DNA of 64,000 nucleotides from positions 868,001 through 932,000 of the forward strand of contig NZ_ATKM01000005.1 of NCBI RefSeq assembly GCF_000418555.1, read 5' to 3'. Positions 35,459 through 46,008 of this stretch are shown one piece after another; within the stretch, counting starts at the first letter, position 1, and each line of letters starts with the position of its first letter. A model generated the notes under the pieces. That model made no database searches. It saw only the letters and a program-made list of their open reading frames with translations, and was not told the origin of the DNA. The translations under genes were made by a program, and so were the position numbers. The stretch is from Pseudomonas sp. P818 (GTDB lineage: Bacteria; Pseudomonadota; Gammaproteobacteria; Pseudomonadales; Pseudomonadaceae).

Positions 35459-37234
35459 ATGATGCGCAGCCACTATTGCGGCCAGTTGAACGAGAGCCTG
35501 GATGGCCAGGAAGTCACCCTTTGCGGCTGGGTACACCGTCGCCGTGACCATGGCGGGGTGATCTTCCTCGATATTCGTGATCGTGAAGGCCTGGCCCAGG
35601 TGGTGTTCGACCCGGATCGCGCCGAGACCTTCGCCAAGGCCGACCGTGTGCGCAGCGAATACGTGGTGAAGATCACCGGCAAGGTGCGTCTGCGTCCGGC
35701 CGGTGCGGTCAACCCGAACATGGCTTCCGGCGCCATCGAAGTCCTGGGCTACGAACTGGACGTGCTCAACGAGGCCGAGACCCCGCCGTTCCCGCTCAAC
35801 GAATACACCGACGTCGGCGAGGAAACCCGCCTGCGTTATCGCTTCATCGACCTGCGTCGCCCTGAGATGGCCGAGAAGCTCAAGCTGCGCTCGCGCATCA
35901 CTTCGAGCATCCGTCGCTACCTGGACGACAACGGCTTCCTTGATGTCGAGACGCCGATCCTGACCCGCGCCACTCCGGAAGGTGCGCGTGACTATCTGGT
36001 GCCGAGCCGCACCCACGCCGGCAGCTTCTTCGCCCTGCCGCAGTCGCCGCAGCTGTTCAAGCAACTGCTGATGGTGGCCGGCTTCGACCGCTACTACCAG
36101 ATCGCCAAGTGCTTCCGCGACGAGGACCTGCGTGCCGACCGTCAGCCGGAATTCACCCAGATCGATATCGAGACCAGCTTCCTCGATGAAAAAGACATCA
36201 TGGACATCACCGAGACCATGGTGCGCAACCTGTTCAAGGAAGTCTTGGGCGTCGAGTTTGGCGCGCTGCCGCACATGACCCTGGCCGAAGCCATGCGCCG
36301 CTTCGGTTCGGACAAGCCGGACCTGCGCATTCCGCTGGAGCTGGTCGACGTCGAGGACCAGCTCAAGGACGTCGAATTCAAGGTCTTCGCGGGCCCGGCC
36401 AACGACCCGAAATGCCGCGTCACTGCGCTGCGTGTACCGGGCGGGGCGAGCATGCCGCGCAAGCAGATCGACGACTACACCAAGTTCGTCGGCATCTACG
36501 GTGCCAAGGGCCTGGCCTACATCAAGGTCAACGAGCGTGCGGCCGGTGTCGAAGGTCTGCAGTCGCCTATCGTCAAGAACATCCCGCTGGACAACATCAA
36601 CGTCATCCTCGACCGCGTTGGTGCGGTCGATGGCGATATCGTGTTCTTCGGTGCCGACAAGGCCAAGATCGTCAGTGAAGCCCTGGGCGCGCTGCGCATC
36701 AAGCTGGGTCATGATCTGAACCTGTTCACCTGCGAGTGGGCGCCGCTGTGGGTCGTCGATTTCCCAATGTTCGAGGAGAACGACGACGGCAGCCTGACCG
36801 CCATGCACCACCCGTTCACCTCGCCGAAGTGCACCCCCGAGGAGCTGGAGGCCAATCCGGCGGCTGCGCTGTCGCGTGCCTATGACATGGTGCTCAACGG
36901 CACCGAGCTGGGTGGCGGTTCGATTCGTATCCATGACAAGGCCATGCAGCAGACCGTGTTCCGCGTGCTCGGTATCAGTGAAGAGGAGCAGCAGGAGAAG
37001 TTCGGCTTCCTGCTCGACGCGCTGAAGTACGGTGCGCCGCCCCATGGTGGTCTGGCCTTCGGCCTCGATCGCCTGGTGATGCTGATGACCGGCGCGCAGT
37101 CGATCCGCGAAGTGATCGCTTTCCCGAAAACCCAGAGCGCGGCCTGCGTCATGACACAGGCGCCGGGCATCGTCGACAGCAAGTCGCTGCGCGAGCTGCA
37201 CATCCGCCTGCGTGAGCAAGCCAAGGCCGAATAA
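35459..37234 (+). CDS. aspS: Aspartyl-tRNA synthetase (non-discriminating Asp/Asn type in pseudomonads)
   Basis: The 591-residue class IIb synthetase starts [20 protein letters not shown]. It has the N-terminal OB anticodon domain, motif 2 region [19 protein letters not shown], the bacterial GAD insertion at about residues 290-420, and motif 3 [14 protein letters not shown]. It charges tRNA-Asp; Pseudomonas AspRS is known to be non-discriminating and also feeds the GatCAB amidotransferase route to Asn-tRNA. ATG 35459 or 35462 (adjacent Mets) are both possible. Confidence 0.97.
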   Translation: MMRSHYCGQLNESLDGQEVTLCGWVHRRRDHGGVIFLDIRDREGLAQVVFDPDRAETFAKADRVRSEYVVKITGKVRLRPAGAVNPNMASGAIEVLGYELDVLNEAETPPFPLNEYTDVGEETRLRYRFIDLRRPEMAEKLKLRSRITSSIRRYLDDNGFLDVETPILTRATPEGARDYLVPSRTHAGSFFALPQSPQLFKQLLMVAGFDRYYQIAKCFRDEDLRADRQPEFTQIDIETSFLDEKDIMDITETMVRNLFKEVLGVEFGALPHMTLAEAMRRFGSDKPDLRIPLELVDVEDQLKDVEFKVFAGPANDPKCRVTALRVPGGASMPRKQIDDYTKFVGIYGAKGLAYIKVNERAAGVEGLQSPIVKNIPLDNINVILDRVGAVDGDIVFFGADKAKIVSEALGALRIKLGHDLNLFTCEWAPLWVVDFPMFEENDDGSLTAMHHPFTSPKCTPEELEANPAAALSRAYDMVLNGTELGGGSIRIHDKAMQQTVFRVLGISEEEQQEKFGFLLDALKYGAPPHGGLAFGLDRLVMLMTGAQSIREVIAFPKTQSAACVMTQAPGIVDSKSLRELHIRLREQAKAE

Positions 37235-37242
37235 GCCTGCAC

Positions 37243-37268
37243 AAGAAGCCTGGATTTCCAGGCTTCTT
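37243..37268 (+). terminator. Hairpin after aspS
   Basis: An 11-bp perfect stem AAGAAGCCTGG/CCAGGCTTCTT with an ATTT loop lies 8 bases after the aspS stop. The T run is short, so it may be a partial terminator with read-through into yebC. Confidence 0.75.
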
Positions 37269-37338
37269 CGTTATGGGGTGGAGAGACTCGAACTCTCCAG
37301 CCCCGGCAATTGTGAAAACCTTATAGATGGAGTGAGTT

Positions 37339-38088
37339 ATGGCTGGTCATTCCAAATGGGCCAACATCAAGCACCGCAAGGGGCGTCAGGACGCCAAGCG
37401 GGGCAAGATCTTCACCAAGCTGATCCGTGAGCTGACGGTTGCTGCCAAGCATGGCGGCCCGATCCCGGCGGACAACCCGCGTCTGCGCCTGGCCGTGGAT
37501 AAGGCGCTGACCAACAACATGTCGCGCGAGGTGATCGACCGCGCCATCGCCCGTGGTGCGGGTAACAACGAAGCCGACAACGTCGTCGAGTTCAGCTACG
37601 AAGGCTATGCACCGAGCGGTGTGGCCATCATCGTCGAGGTGATGACCGACAACCGCAACCGCACCGCCGCAGAAGTGCGTCATGCCTTTACCAAGTGCGG
37701 CGGCAATCTCGGCACCGATGGTTCGGTTGCCTACATGTTCGAGCGCAAGGGGCAGATCAGCTTCGCGCCGGGTGTCGATGAGGATGCCCTCATGGAAGCC
37801 GCGCTGGAGGCTGGCGCCGATGACGTGGAGATGGGCGAGGACGGCTCGGCCCTGGTATCGACCAGCTTCACCGAGTTCCACGCCGTCAACGAGGCGCTGG
37901 GCGCTGCAGGCTTCAAGGCCGAGGAGGCGGAAATCGCCATGATCCCCTCGATCAGCGCGCCGATTGCTGATCTGGAAACCGCGCAGAAGGTCTTCAAGCT
38001 GATCGACATGCTCGAAGATCTGGATGACGTGCAGAACGTCTATCACAACGCCGAAGTCGCCGACGAGATCATGGAACAGCTCGGCTGA
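37339..38088 (+). CDS. yebC: YebC/PmpR-family regulator
   Basis: The 249-residue protein starts [20 protein letters not shown] and has the three-domain YebC fold with [28 protein letters not shown] and [11 protein letters not shown]. In P. aeruginosa the orthologue PmpR (PA0964) represses pqsR and quorum sensing. Recent work on YebC relatives also links them to translation of proline-rich stretches. Which of these applies here is not shown. A GGAG ribosome site is upstream. Confidence 0.95.
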   Translation: MAGHSKWANIKHRKGRQDAKRGKIFTKLIRELTVAAKHGGPIPADNPRLRLAVDKALTNNMSREVIDRAIARGAGNNEADNVVEFSYEGYAPSGVAIIVEVMTDNRNRTAAEVRHAFTKCGGNLGTDGSVAYMFERKGQISFAPGVDEDALMEAALEAGADDVEMGEDGSALVSTSFTEFHAVNEALGAAGFKAEEAEIAMIPSISAPIADLETAQKVFKLIDMLEDLDDVQNVYHNAEVADEIMEQLG

Positions 38089-38105
38089 GGTTGTAGCCTG
38101 GATGT

Positions 38106-38146
38106 GTAGGGTGGGCCGGGCGGCGATCCGCCTTAGCCCACCCTAC
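38106..38146. repeat. REP-like hairpin (GTAGGGTGGGC type)
   Basis: Arms GTAGGGTGGGC (38106-38116) and GCCCACCCTAC (38136-38146) are exact complements. An inner GGCGG/CCGCC pair extends the fold. This is a well-known intergenic repeat type in pseudomonads. It lies between yebC and the ruvC promoter and may also act as a transcription barrier. Confidence 0.75.
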
Positions 38147-38198
38147 GCCCACCCGGCCCCCTTCTACGGTTTTCTCTGGTTCCTCAGGCGCGTCACGA

Positions 38199-38227
38199 GT
38201 GACGGCGCATGAGGACCCCCGTATACT
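38199..38227 (+). promoter_or_regulatory. Sigma-70 promoter of ruvCAB
   Basis: A -35 element GTGACG (38199-38204; 4 of 6 matches to TTGACA) is separated by 17 bases from TATACT (38222-38227; 5 of 6). The predicted start site, about 38234, coincides with the LexA box just downstream. Confidence 0.65.
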
Positions 38228-38233
38228 CGCCAA

Positions 38234-38249
38234 CTGGATAAATAGACAG
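38234..38249 (+). promoter_or_regulatory. LexA (SOS) box upstream of ruvC
   Basis: CTGGATAAATAGACAG has the CTG-N10-CAG core with an AT-rich centre. Flanking AA and TT extend the palindrome to 20 bases (AACTG...CAGTT). It covers the predicted transcription start and ends 8 bases before the ruvC ATG, an ideal repressor position. The site implies DNA-damage induction of ruvCAB. Confidence 0.78.
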
Positions 38250-38257
38250 TTGCCGAC

Positions 38258-38782
38258 ATGACCCTCATCCTAGGAATCGATCCCGGTTCGCGCATTACCG
38301 GCTATGGCGTGGTACGCGATACCGGGCGTGGCTGCGAGTACGTGGCCTCGGGCTGCATTCGTACCGGCAACGGTCCCTTGGCCGAGCGTCTGCAGATCGT
38401 CTTTCGCGGCGTCAGCGAGGTGATTCGTACCCATGGCCCGGTGACCATGGGCATCGAGCAGGTGTTCATGGCGCGCAATGCCGATTCGGCGCTCAAGCTG
38501 GGGCAGGCGCGTGGCGCAGCCATCGTCGCCGCGGTGGAGGCAGGGCTCGAGGTGAGCGAATACACCGCGACCCAGGTCAAGCAGGCCGTGGTCGGCACCG
38601 GTGCGGCGGACAAGCAGCAGGTGCAGATGATGGTCATGCACCTGCTAAAACTGGTGCAAAAACCGCAGATCGACGCCTCCGATGCACTGGGTATCGCCCT
38701 GTGCCATGCCCATCATCGGCAGAGTCTCATTCCCCATGGGCTGGCCGGCGCCAAGCGCCGCGGCGGCCGTCTTCGTTTGTAA
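38258..38782 (+). CDS. ruvC: Holliday junction endonuclease RuvC
   Basis: The 174-residue RNase-H-fold nuclease has catalytic acidic residues in [15 protein letters not shown] (Asp7), [20 protein letters not shown] (Glu), and the C-terminal [14 protein letters not shown] (Asp pair). It cleaves four-way junctions symmetrically together with RuvAB. It is the first gene of ruvC-ruvA-ruvB, and the promoter region carries a LexA box. Confidence 0.97.
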   Translation: MTLILGIDPGSRITGYGVVRDTGRGCEYVASGCIRTGNGPLAERLQIVFRGVSEVIRTHGPVTMGIEQVFMARNADSALKLGQARGAAIVAAVEAGLEVSEYTATQVKQAVVGTGAADKQQVQMMVMHLLKLVQKPQIDASDALGIALCHAHHRQSLIPHGLAGAKRRGGRLRL

Positions 38783-38803
38783 TCGGATCAAAGGAAAACA
38801 GCG

Positions 38804-39409
38804 GTGATCGGACGTTTGCGCGGCACCCTGGCGGAGAAGCAGCCGCCGCATTTGCTTCTGGATGTGAATGGCGTCAGTTATGAGCTGGAAGTGCCGATGA
38901 CGACCCTATATCGTCTGCCTGCGGTGGGTGAGTCGGTAACCCTGCACACTCATCTGGTGGTGCGTGAGGATGCGCATCTGCTCTACGGCTTTTTCGAGAA
39001 GCGCGAGCGAGAGCTGTTTCGCGAGCTGATCCGCCTTAATGGCGTCGGCCCCAAGCTGGCCCTGGCCCTGATGTCCGGGCTCGAAGTCGATGAGCTGGTG
39101 CGTTGCGTGCAGGCGCAGGACACGGCCGCCCTGGTCAAGGTGCCGGGTGTCGGCAAGAAAACTGCCGAGCGTCTGCTGGTCGAGCTCAAGGACCGCTTCA
39201 AGGCCTGGGAATCGATACCGTCCATCGCGCCCCTGGTGGTTGAACCTCAATTGGCGCAGGCAGTCTCAAGCGCGGAGAACGACGCCGTCAGCGCGTTGAT
39301 CTCCCTCGGGTACAAGCCGCAGGAGGCCAGCCGAGCCGTTGCTGCCGTCAAGGAGGACGGTATGAGCAGTGAAGATTTGATCCGACGCGCACTGCGCGGC
39401 ATGGTTTAG
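38804..39409 (+). CDS. ruvA: Holliday junction binding protein RuvA (GTG start)
   Basis: The 201-residue protein opens with GTG 38804 ([20 protein letters not shown]) behind AAAGGA. It has an OB domain, helix-hairpin-helix repeats ([15 protein letters not shown] and [18 protein letters not shown]), and the C-terminal RuvB-contact domain ([17 protein letters not shown]). A RuvA tetramer holds the junction in square-planar form for RuvB-driven migration. It lies 21 bases after ruvC. Confidence 0.97.
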   Translation: MIGRLRGTLAEKQPPHLLLDVNGVSYELEVPMTTLYRLPAVGESVTLHTHLVVREDAHLLYGFFEKRERELFRELIRLNGVGPKLALALMSGLEVDELVRCVQAQDTAALVKVPGVGKKTAERLLVELKDRFKAWESIPSIAPLVVEPQLAQAVSSAENDAVSALISLGYKPQEASRAVAAVKEDGMSSEDLIRRALRGMV

Positions 39410-39422
39410 TGGAACCTTATTG

Positions 39423-40475
39423 ATGATCGAAGCCGATCGCCTGATTACCGCCAGTCCACGTGAGCGCGAAGAGCAGCAGGATCGTGCCATTCGCCCGTTA
39501 CGCCTGGCCGACTATATCGGTCAGCCCGTGGTACGTGAGCAGATGGCGCTGTTCATCCAGGCCGCGCGGGGCAGGGCCGAAGCGCTCGACCATACGCTGA
39601 TCTTCGGTCCGCCGGGGCTGGGCAAGACCACCCTGGCCAATATCATCGCCGAGGAAATGGGCAGCTCGATCAAGAGCACGTCCGGGCCGGTGCTCGAGCG
39701 TCCGGGGGATCTGGCGGCGCTGCTGACCAACCTGGAAAGTGGCGATGTGCTGTTCATCGACGAAATTCATCGTCTTTCTCCGGTGGTCGAGGAAGTGCTG
39801 TACCCGGCCATGGAGGATTTTCAGCTCGACATCATGATCGGCGAGGGGCCAGCAGCGCGCTCGATCAAGCTGGATCTGCCGCCCTTCACTCTGGTCGGCG
39901 CCACTACACGTGCCGGCATGCTGACCAACCCGCTGCGTGACCGTTTCGGTATCGTCCAGCGCCTCGAGTTCTACGGTATCGAGGATCTCGCCACCATCGT
40001 CTCGCGTTCGGCCGGGATTCTCGGTTTGCCCATCGAGGCCAAGGGTGCTTATGAAATCGCTCGTCGCGCGCGCGGTACGCCGCGTATCGCCAACCGCCTG
40101 CTGCGCCGCGTGCGCGATTTCGCCGAGGTGCGCGGCACGGGTCATATCTCCCAGTCCATCGCCGATCAGGCGTTGAACCTGCTGGATGTCGACGAGCGTG
40201 GCTTCGATCATTCCGACCGACGTCTACTGCTGGCCATGATCGAGAAGTTCGACGGCGGCCCGGTAGGGCTGGACAGCTTGGCTGCAGCCATCGGCGAGGA
40301 GCGCCATACCATCGAGGACGTGCTCGAGCCTTACCTGATTCAGCAAGGCTACATGATGCGCACTCCACGTGGGCGTGTGGTCACCCGGCATGCCTATTTG
40401 CATTTCGGGCTGAACATCCCCAAGCGCTCGGGCGATTCGCCCAGTGGCGATCTTTTCAGTGCGGGTGACGAATGA
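39423..40475 (+). CDS. ruvB: Holliday junction branch-migration ATPase RuvB
   Basis: The 350-residue AAA+ motor has Walker [12 protein letters not shown], Walker [10 protein letters not shown], sensor [18 protein letters not shown], and a C-terminal winged-helix domain ending [17 protein letters not shown] chose ATG 39423 (MIEADRLI) over the TTG just before it. It is 13 bases downstream of ruvA in the same operon. Confidence 0.98.
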   Translation: MIEADRLITASPREREEQQDRAIRPLRLADYIGQPVVREQMALFIQAARGRAEALDHTLIFGPPGLGKTTLANIIAEEMGSSIKSTSGPVLERPGDLAALLTNLESGDVLFIDEIHRLSPVVEEVLYPAMEDFQLDIMIGEGPAARSIKLDLPPFTLVGATTRAGMLTNPLRDRFGIVQRLEFYGIEDLATIVSRSAGILGLPIEAKGAYEIARRARGTPRIANRLLRRVRDFAEVRGTGHISQSIADQALNLLDVDERGFDHSDRRLLLAMIEKFDGGPVGLDSLAAAIGEERHTIEDVLEPYLIQQGYMMRTPRGRVVTRHAYLHFGLNIPKRSGDSPSGDLFSAGDE

Positions 40476-40528
40476 CGAAAAAATTGTTACCAGGCCGGAT
40501 TGGCAAGCAGCAGGCCGGGGACTAGAGT

Positions 40529-40981
40529 ATGCGCGCGCAAAACGGAGTCCAGCCGTTCAGCCACCATTGCCGGGTCTATTACGAAGACACCGACGCGGGC
40601 GGCATCGTCTACTACGTCAACTACCTCAAATTCATGGAGCGGGCTCGTACCGAGCGCCTGCGTGAGCTGGGTTATGCCCAGTCGACGCTTGCCGGTGAGG
40701 GCCTGTTGTTCGTCGTGCATTCGGCCGAAGCGCGTTATCACGCGCCGGCACGCCTGGATGACGAGCTGGTGATCAGCGCCGATGTGATCGAATTGAACCG
40801 TGCCAGCCTGCGCTTTCGTCAACAGGTCAGGCGGGCTGCGGATGATGCGCTGCTCTGCGAAGGGCAGTTTCTGGTGGCCTGTGTGCGCGCCGACAACTTG
40901 AAACCCCGGGCTATCCCCGAATCCCTGCGACACGCGTTCGCCGGGACGCAGGCGCCGGGTTTAATTGCAGCAGGAGAGTAA
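40529..40981 (+). CDS. ybgC: YbgC-family acyl-CoA thioesterase (Tol-Pal associated)
   Basis: The 150-residue hotdog thioesterase has the 4-hydroxybenzoyl-CoA thioesterase active site [19 protein letters not shown] with the catalytic Asp, then [13 protein letters not shown]. coli YbgC hydrolyses short-chain acyl-CoA and interacts with phospholipid synthesis enzymes. It is the first gene of the tol cluster, 2 bases before tolQ, and follows ruvB by about 50 bases. Confidence 0.95.
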   Translation: MRAQNGVQPFSHHCRVYYEDTDAGGIVYYVNYLKFMERARTERLRELGYAQSTLAGEGLLFVVHSAEARYHAPARLDDELVISADVIELNRASLRFRQQVRRAADDALLCEGQFLVACVRADNLKPRAIPESLRHAFAGTQAPGLIAAGE

Positions 40982-40983
40982 GC

Positions 40984-41679
40984 GTGGAAGCTAACGCCGT
41001 TGACCATATGTCGATGTGGAGTCTGATCAGTAACGCCAGTCTGTTGGTTCAGCTGGTGATGCTGACCTTGGTGGCCGCCTCGGTCATTTCCTGGGTGATG
41101 ATCTTCCAGCGTAGTAATGCCATCCGCGCCGCCAAGCGTGCTCTGGACAACTTCGAGGATCGTTTCTGGTCCGGTATCGACCTGTCCAAGCTGTATCGCC
41201 AGGCCGGCAGCAACCCCGATCCGGATTCCGGTCTGGAGCAGATCTTCCGCGCCGGCTTCAAGGAATTTTCCCGCCTGCGTCAGCAGCAGGGCGTTGACCC
41301 TGACGCGGTGATGGACGGTGTGGCGCGCGCCATGCGTGTAGCCATCTCCCGCGAGGAAGAGAAGCTGGAAACCGCGCTGCCGTTTCTCGCCACCGTCGGC
41401 TCCACCAGCCCGTACATCGGCCTGTTCGGTACCGTGTGGGGCATCATGAACTCCTTCCGCGGCCTGGCTCAGGTGCAGCAGGCCACTCTGGCTACCGTCG
41501 CCCCGGGTATCGCCGAAGCGCTGATCGCCACCGCCATCGGTCTGTTCGCCGCGATTCCGGCGGTCATCGCCTACAACCGCTTCTCTGCCCGCGGCGAAAT
41601 GCTGATCGGCCGCTACTACACCTTCGCCGACGAGTTCCAGGCCATCCTGCACCGCAAGGTGCACACCTCGGAAGACTAA
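40984..41679 (+). CDS. tolQ: Tol-Pal system proton-channel subunit TolQ (GTG start)
   Basis: The 231-residue inner-membrane protein starts with GTG 40984 (MEANAVDHMSMWSLISNASL). It has three TM helices: about residues 15-38, and two near the C-terminus in GLFGTVWGIMNSFRGLA and ALIATAIGLFAAIPAVIAYN, the MotA/TolQ/ExbB signature region. With TolR it harvests proton motive force to energise TolA during division. Confidence 0.97.
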   Translation: MEANAVDHMSMWSLISNASLLVQLVMLTLVAASVISWVMIFQRSNAIRAAKRALDNFEDRFWSGIDLSKLYRQAGSNPDPDSGLEQIFRAGFKEFSRLRQQQGVDPDAVMDGVARAMRVAISREEEKLETALPFLATVGSTSPYIGLFGTVWGIMNSFRGLAQVQQATLATVAPGIAEALIATAIGLFAAIPAVIAYNRFSARGEMLIGRYYTFADEFQAILHRKVHTSED

Positions 41680-41706
41680 GACGCGCGCACAGGATAGGTT
41701 CTAGCC

Positions 41707-42159
41707 ATGGCGAGAATTCGCAACAGACGCAAACCGGTCGCCGAGATGAACGTGGTGCCCTACATCGACGTGATGCTGGTGCTGCTGGTCATCTTCATGG
41801 TCACCGCGCCCATGCTCAACCAGGGCGTCAAGGTCGATCTGCCCAAGGTCAGCAGCGAAGCGCTGCCGCAGGACAACGACGCCCAGGTGCTGACCATTTC
41901 CATCAAGGCCGACAAAACCTACTACTGGAACATGGGCAGCGAGGTCGACGTCGACACCGAGCAGGAGCGAGCCTCCACCCTCGAGCAGATGACTCAGGCC
42001 GTTTCGGCGATCATTGCCGAGAACCGCCGCCAGGGTAAGCAGGTGCAGGTGTTCGTGCGCGGTGATCGCACCGTCGACTACGGCACCGTGATGGCGGCCA
42101 TGGGCGGCTTGCAACAGGCCGACGTGGGCAACGTCGGATTGATTACCGAGGCGCCCTGA
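41707..42159 (+). CDS. tolR: Tol-Pal system protein TolR
   Basis: The 150-residue ExbD/TolR protein has basic N-terminus MARIRNRRKPVAEMNVVPYI leading into one TM helix carrying the proton-translocating Asp (IDVMLVLLVIFMVTAPML), then a periplasmic domain. It partners TolQ in the inner membrane. Its stop codon overlaps the tolA ATG (TGATG), giving translational coupling. Confidence 0.97.
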   Translation: MARIRNRRKPVAEMNVVPYIDVMLVLLVIFMVTAPMLNQGVKVDLPKVSSEALPQDNDAQVLTISIKADKTYYWNMGSEVDVDTEQERASTLEQMTQAVSAIIAENRRQGKQVQVFVRGDRTVDYGTVMAAMGGLQQADVGNVGLITEAP

Positions 42160-43118
42160 TGCAGCAGACCGAGCGTTCGCAGTCGGAAAGCTACTTCTGG
42201 CCCGTGGTCTGGGCCGTGGGTCTGCACGTCCTGATGTTCGCAATGCTGTTCGTCAGCTTCGCCTTCACGCCGGAGCTGCCACCGGCGCGTCCGGTGGTTC
42301 AGGCTACGCTGTACCAGTTGCAGTCGCAGAGCCAGGCCACCACCCAGACCACGCAGAAGGTGGCAGGTGAGGCGCAGAAGACCTCGGCGCCGCAGTTCGA
42401 GACCGAAAGGCTCGAGCAGAAGAAGGCCGAGGAGCAGAAGCAGGCCCAGGCCGAAGCGCAGAAGGTAGCCGCGGCCAAGAAAGCCGAGGAACAAAAGAAG
42501 GCTGAAGAGGCTCGAAAGGCCGAGCAGGCCAAAGCCGAAGCTGCGAAGAAGGCCGAAGCCGAAAAGGCTGCCGAGCAGAAGCGCCAGGCCGATATCGCCA
42601 AGAAGCGCGCCGAGGAAGAGGCGAAGAAGAAAGCCGCTGAAGAGGCCAAGAAAAAGGCCGCTGCAGAAGAGGCGAAGAAGAAGGCGGCAGCTGCCGAGGC
42701 AGCGAAGAAGAAGGCCGCCGAGGATGCCAAGCGCAAGGCTGCTGAGGATCAGAAGGCGGCGGCGCTGGCGGAGTTGCTGTCGGACAACGTGCAGAACCAG
42801 CAGGCGCTGGCCGAAACCCATGGCGACAAGGTGGCCGGTAACCTTGATGATCTGATCATCAAGCTGATCACCGAGAATTGGCAGCGGCCGATGTCGGCGC
42901 GCCGTGGCATGAGCGTCGAGCTACTGATCCAGATGCTGCCCGATGGCACTGTGACTAACGCCAGCGTATCGCGCTCCAGTGGTGATGCACCGTTCGATAA
43001 CTCGGCGGTGGCAGCGGTACGTAACGTCGGGCGTATTCCCGAGATGCAACAATTGGATCGCGCTACCTTCGACCGTATGTACAGGCAGCGTCGCGTCATT
43101 TTCAAACCGGAGGATTGA
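42159..43118 (+). CDS. tolA: Tol-Pal system protein TolA
   Basis: The 319-residue protein has one N-terminal TM helix ([20 protein letters not shown]). A long Ala/Lys/Glu-rich helical stalk follows at about residues 80-205 with many KKA/AEE repeats, then a C-terminal globular domain ([20 protein letters not shown]) that contacts Pal, TolB and phage or colicin-like proteins. It spans the periplasm. The low-complexity stalk is normal for the family. Confidence 0.96.
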   Translation: MQQTERSQSESYFWPVVWAVGLHVLMFAMLFVSFAFTPELPPARPVVQATLYQLQSQSQATTQTTQKVAGEAQKTSAPQFETERLEQKKAEEQKQAQAEAQKVAAAKKAEEQKKAEEARKAEQAKAEAAKKAEAEKAAEQKRQADIAKKRAEEEAKKKAAEEAKKKAAAEEAKKKAAAAEAAKKKAAEDAKRKAAEDQKAAALAELLSDNVQNQQALAETHGDKVAGNLDDLIIKLITENWQRPMSARRGMSVELLIQMLPDGTVTNASVSRSSGDAPFDNSAVAAVRNVGRIPEMQQLDRATFDRMYRQRRVIFKPED

Positions 43119-43123
43119 GCTCT

Positions 43124-44422
43124 GTGAACAACCTGATTCGTATCGCCCTGCTGGGGCTGGTCATGCTGGTCGGCAGCGTCCAGGCGGCCGATCCGCTGGT
43201 GATCTCCCAAGGCGCCGACCGCGCCACCCCGATCGCCGTGGTGCCGTTCGGCTGGCAGGGCGGTTCGGTGCTGCCCGAGGACATGTCGCAGATCATCGGC
43301 AATGACCTGCGCAACTCCGGCTACTTCGAACCCATCCCGCGGCAGAACATGATCAGCCTGCCAACCCAGGCCAGCGAGGTCATCTATCGCGACTGGAAGG
43401 CCCTTGGCGCGCAGTACGTGCTGGTCGGCAACATCGTCCCCAACGGCGGCCGCCTGCAGGTGCAGTACGCGCTGTTCAACGTCAACACCGAGCAGCAGGT
43501 CATGACCGGCAACGTCGGTGGCGGCACCGATCAGCTGCGCGACATGGCTCACCATATCGCCGACCAGTCGTTCGAGAAGCTCACCGGCGTCAAGGGTGCG
43601 TTCTCCACGCGTCTGCTGTACGTCACGGCCGAGCGCATGGGCGCCAACAATACCCGCTACACCCTGCAGCGTTCGGACTACGATGGTGCTCGCGCCGTTA
43701 CCCTGCTGCAATCGCGCGAGCCGATCCTGTCGCCGTCCTTCGCCCCCGATGGCCGCCGTATCGCCTACGTGTCGTTCGAGCAGCGTCGTCCGCGCATCTT
43801 CGTGCAGCACATCGATACTGGCCGCCGCGAGCAGATCACCAACTTCGAAGGCCTCAACGGCGCGCCGGCCTGGTCGCCGGACGGCAATCGCCTGGCCTTC
43901 GTGCTGTCGCGTGACGGCAACCCGGAAATCTACGTGATGGACATGGGCAGCCGGCAGATGCGCCGCATCACCAACCATTACGCCATTGATACCGAACCCT
44001 TCTGGGGCAAGGACGGTCAGACTCTGTACTTCACCTCGGATCGCGCGGGCCGTCCGCAGATCTACAAGACCAACATCAATAGCGGGGCAGTGGAGCGAGT
44101 GACCTTCGTCGGTAACTACAACGCCAACCCGAAATTGTCGGCTGATGAAAAGACCCTGGTGATGATCCATCGTCAGGACGGTTTCACCGTGTTCAAGGTG
44201 GCTGCGCAGGACCTGGAAACCAACCGTCTGCGCATACTTTCAGACACAAGTTTGGATGAGTCGCCCACTGTTGCGCCCAATGGCACCATGCTAATCTACG
44301 CCACCCGCCAGCAGGGCCGGGGAGTCTTGATGTTGGCGTCCACCAATGGACGCGTGAGGCTCCCTCTTCCTACCGCTCAAGGCGAAGTTCGAGAGCCTTC
44401 TTGGTCCCCTTACCTGAACTGA
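43124..44422 (+). CDS. tolB: Tol-Pal system beta-propeller protein TolB (GTG start)
   Basis: The 432-residue periplasmic protein has signal peptide [21 protein letters not shown], an N-terminal alpha/beta domain, and a six-bladed propeller with repeated SPDG-type motifs ([24 protein letters not shown]). I prefer GTG 43124, with GGAGG 10 bases upstream, over an in-frame TTG at 43115 that would sit on the ribosome site. TolB shuttles between Pal and TolA. Confidence 0.96.
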   Translation: MNNLIRIALLGLVMLVGSVQAADPLVISQGADRATPIAVVPFGWQGGSVLPEDMSQIIGNDLRNSGYFEPIPRQNMISLPTQASEVIYRDWKALGAQYVLVGNIVPNGGRLQVQYALFNVNTEQQVMTGNVGGGTDQLRDMAHHIADQSFEKLTGVKGAFSTRLLYVTAERMGANNTRYTLQRSDYDGARAVTLLQSREPILSPSFAPDGRRIAYVSFEQRRPRIFVQHIDTGRREQITNFEGLNGAPAWSPDGNRLAFVLSRDGNPEIYVMDMGSRQMRRITNHYAIDTEPFWGKDGQTLYFTSDRAGRPQIYKTNINSGAVERVTFVGNYNANPKLSADEKTLVMIHRQDGFTVFKVAAQDLETNRLRILSDTSLDESPTVAPNGTMLIYATRQQGRGVLMLASTNGRVRLPLPTAQGEVREPSWSPYLN

Positions 44423-44477
44423 TGCGGTGCTACACCTTTATTGCTTAACACAACTGGGGTTCATTAGGAGTTACATG

Positions 44478-44975
44478 ATGGAAATGCTGAAATTCGGTAA
44501 GTTCGCTGCACTGTCCCTGGCTCTCGCCGTTGCCGTAGGTTGCTCCTCCAAAGGCGGCGACGCTGCTGGCGAAGGCGCTGTCGACCCGAACGCTGGCTAC
44601 GGTGCCAACACTGGCGCTGTTGATGGCAGCCTGAGCGAAGAAGCTGCTCTGCGCGCTATCACCACCTTCTACTTCGAGTACGACAGCTCCGACCTGAAGG
44701 CCGAAGCCATGCGCGCTCTGGACGTACACGCCAAGGACCTGAAAGGCAACGGCGCTCGCGTCGTTCTGGAAGGCCACGCTGATGAGCGCGGTACCCGTGA
44801 GTACAACATGGCTCTGGGCGAGCGTCGTGCCAAGGCCGTTCAGCGCTACCTGGTTCTGCAGGGCGTTTCCCCGGCTCAGCTGGAACTGGTTTCCTACGGC
44901 GAAGAGCGTCCGGTTGCCACTGGCAACGACGAGCAGTCCTGGGCCCAGAACCGTCGCGTAGAGCTGCGTAAGTAA
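44478..44975 (+). CDS. oprL: Peptidoglycan-associated lipoprotein Pal (OprL)
   Basis: The 165-residue precursor starts [20 protein letters not shown] with lipobox VGCSS. The C-terminal OmpA-like domain binds diaminopimelate of peptidoglycan ([32 protein letters not shown]). It is almost identical, from memory, to P. aeruginosa OprL. ATG 44478 is chosen over the adjacent 44475 because AGGAG then lies at 7-base spacing. It tethers the outer membrane to the wall. Confidence 0.98.
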   Translation: MEMLKFGKFAALSLALAVAVGCSSKGGDAAGEGAVDPNAGYGANTGAVDGSLSEEAALRAITTFYFEYDSSDLKAEAMRALDVHAKDLKGNGARVVLEGHADERGTREYNMALGERRAKAVQRYLVLQGVSPAQLELVSYGEERPVATGNDEQSWAQNRRVELRK

Positions 44976-44981
44976 GCTGCC

Positions 44982-45794
44982 ATGCGTGATTGCCGTCGTA
45001 TCCTGACCCTTCTGACACTCGCCCTGCCGCTTGCGGCGATGGCTGAGGTTCCCGTTCTGGAAAGCAGCTCCATGCAACAAGGCAGCAGCTATCCACCGGC
45101 GGGTTATGGTACGGCCGGCGCCTACGCCGGAGCGGGTGCGCAAGCGCCCGCCTCGGCGCAGGGCATGCTGTTCAACCAGCTCGAGCAGATGCAGCAGGAA
45201 ATTGCCCAGCTGCGTGGCATGCTCGAAGAGCAGCAGAACGAAATCCAGCGCCTCAAGCAGGAAGGCCTGGAGCGTTACCAGGATCTGGATCAACGCATTT
45301 CCTCCGGCGCGGCTGCCGGTGGAGCTCCCGCACAGAATTCCGCCAACGGCGCGAGCAACGCCAATGGCACTCCGACGCCACCTGCCGCTCAGCAGCAGGC
45401 CAGCGCCGAGCCGGGCGATCCGGCCAAGGAAAAACTCTATTACGACGCCGCCTTCGACCTGATCAAGGCCAAGGATTTCGACAAGGCGTCGCAGGCATTC
45501 GCCGCCTTTCTCAATCGTTATCCCAACAGTCAGTACGCCGGCAACGCGCAGTACTGGCTGGGCGAAGTGAACCTCGCCAAGGGCGATCTGCAAGCCGCCG
45601 GCCAGGCCTTTGCCAAGGTTAGCCAGGCCTACCCGAGCCATGCCAAGGTGCCGGATTCGCTGTTCAAGCTGGCCGACGTCGAGCGACGCCTGGGTAACAA
45701 CGACAAGGCGCGCGGCATTCTGCAGCAGGTCATTGCCCAGTATCCTGGCAGTTCGGCCGCGCAGTTGGCCCAGCGTGACCTGCAGCGGCTGTAA
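44982..45794 (+). CDS. cpoB: Cell division coordinator CpoB (YbgF)
   Basis: The 270-residue periplasmic protein has signal peptide MRDCRRILTLLTLALPLAAM ending AMA, a trimerising coiled coil (NQLEQMQQEIAQLRGMLEEQ), and a low-complexity Ala/Ser/Pro linker. C-terminal TPR repeats follow (YYDAAFDLIKAKDFDKASQ and similar). CpoB links PBP1B activity with Tol-driven outer membrane constriction in E. coli. It starts 6 bases after oprL and is the last tol operon gene before a terminator. Confidence 0.95.
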   Translation: MRDCRRILTLLTLALPLAAMAEVPVLESSSMQQGSSYPPAGYGTAGAYAGAGAQAPASAQGMLFNQLEQMQQEIAQLRGMLEEQQNEIQRLKQEGLERYQDLDQRISSGAAAGGAPAQNSANGASNANGTPTPPAAQQQASAEPGDPAKEKLYYDAAFDLIKAKDFDKASQAFAAFLNRYPNSQYAGNAQYWLGEVNLAKGDLQAAGQAFAKVSQAYPSHAKVPDSLFKLADVERRLGNNDKARGILQQVIAQYPGSSAAQLAQRDLQRL

Positions 45795-45808
45795 GCCAGC
45801 AATTGACG

Positions 45809-45837
45809 AAAAACCCGCGCCTGTCGCGGGTTTTTCT
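45809..45837 (+). terminator. Terminator of the tol-oprL-cpoB operon
   Basis: A stem AAACCCGCG/CGCGGGTTT with a 5-base loop, followed by TTTCTTAT, lies 14 bases after the cpoB stop. Confidence 0.9.
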
Positions 45838-46008
45838 TATCTGCTCTCGCGTGATCCATTAGAATGCGCGCTCGCATGGCCCGCGGGGTTTCAGCTCGGC
45901 TGATGTCCTTGTCGCCATGCCTTGTCGAACGCCGGTCGCTGCCAGCGTTCCTGTCTTTCCACGCAACGGAGGCGGATGGCCTGTTTCGTCATCACGCTCG
46001 TGGCTACC

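Noticed and set aside
42380..42770. Tandem-repeat array in tolA (KKA/AEE codons)
   Set aside because: This is the normal Ala/Lys/Glu-rich helical stalk of TolA, not a DNA repeat element.
45838..46008. PreQ1 riboswitch before queE
   Set aside because: I could not find the conserved A-rich tail and short stem of preQ1-I or the preQ1-II fold by eye.
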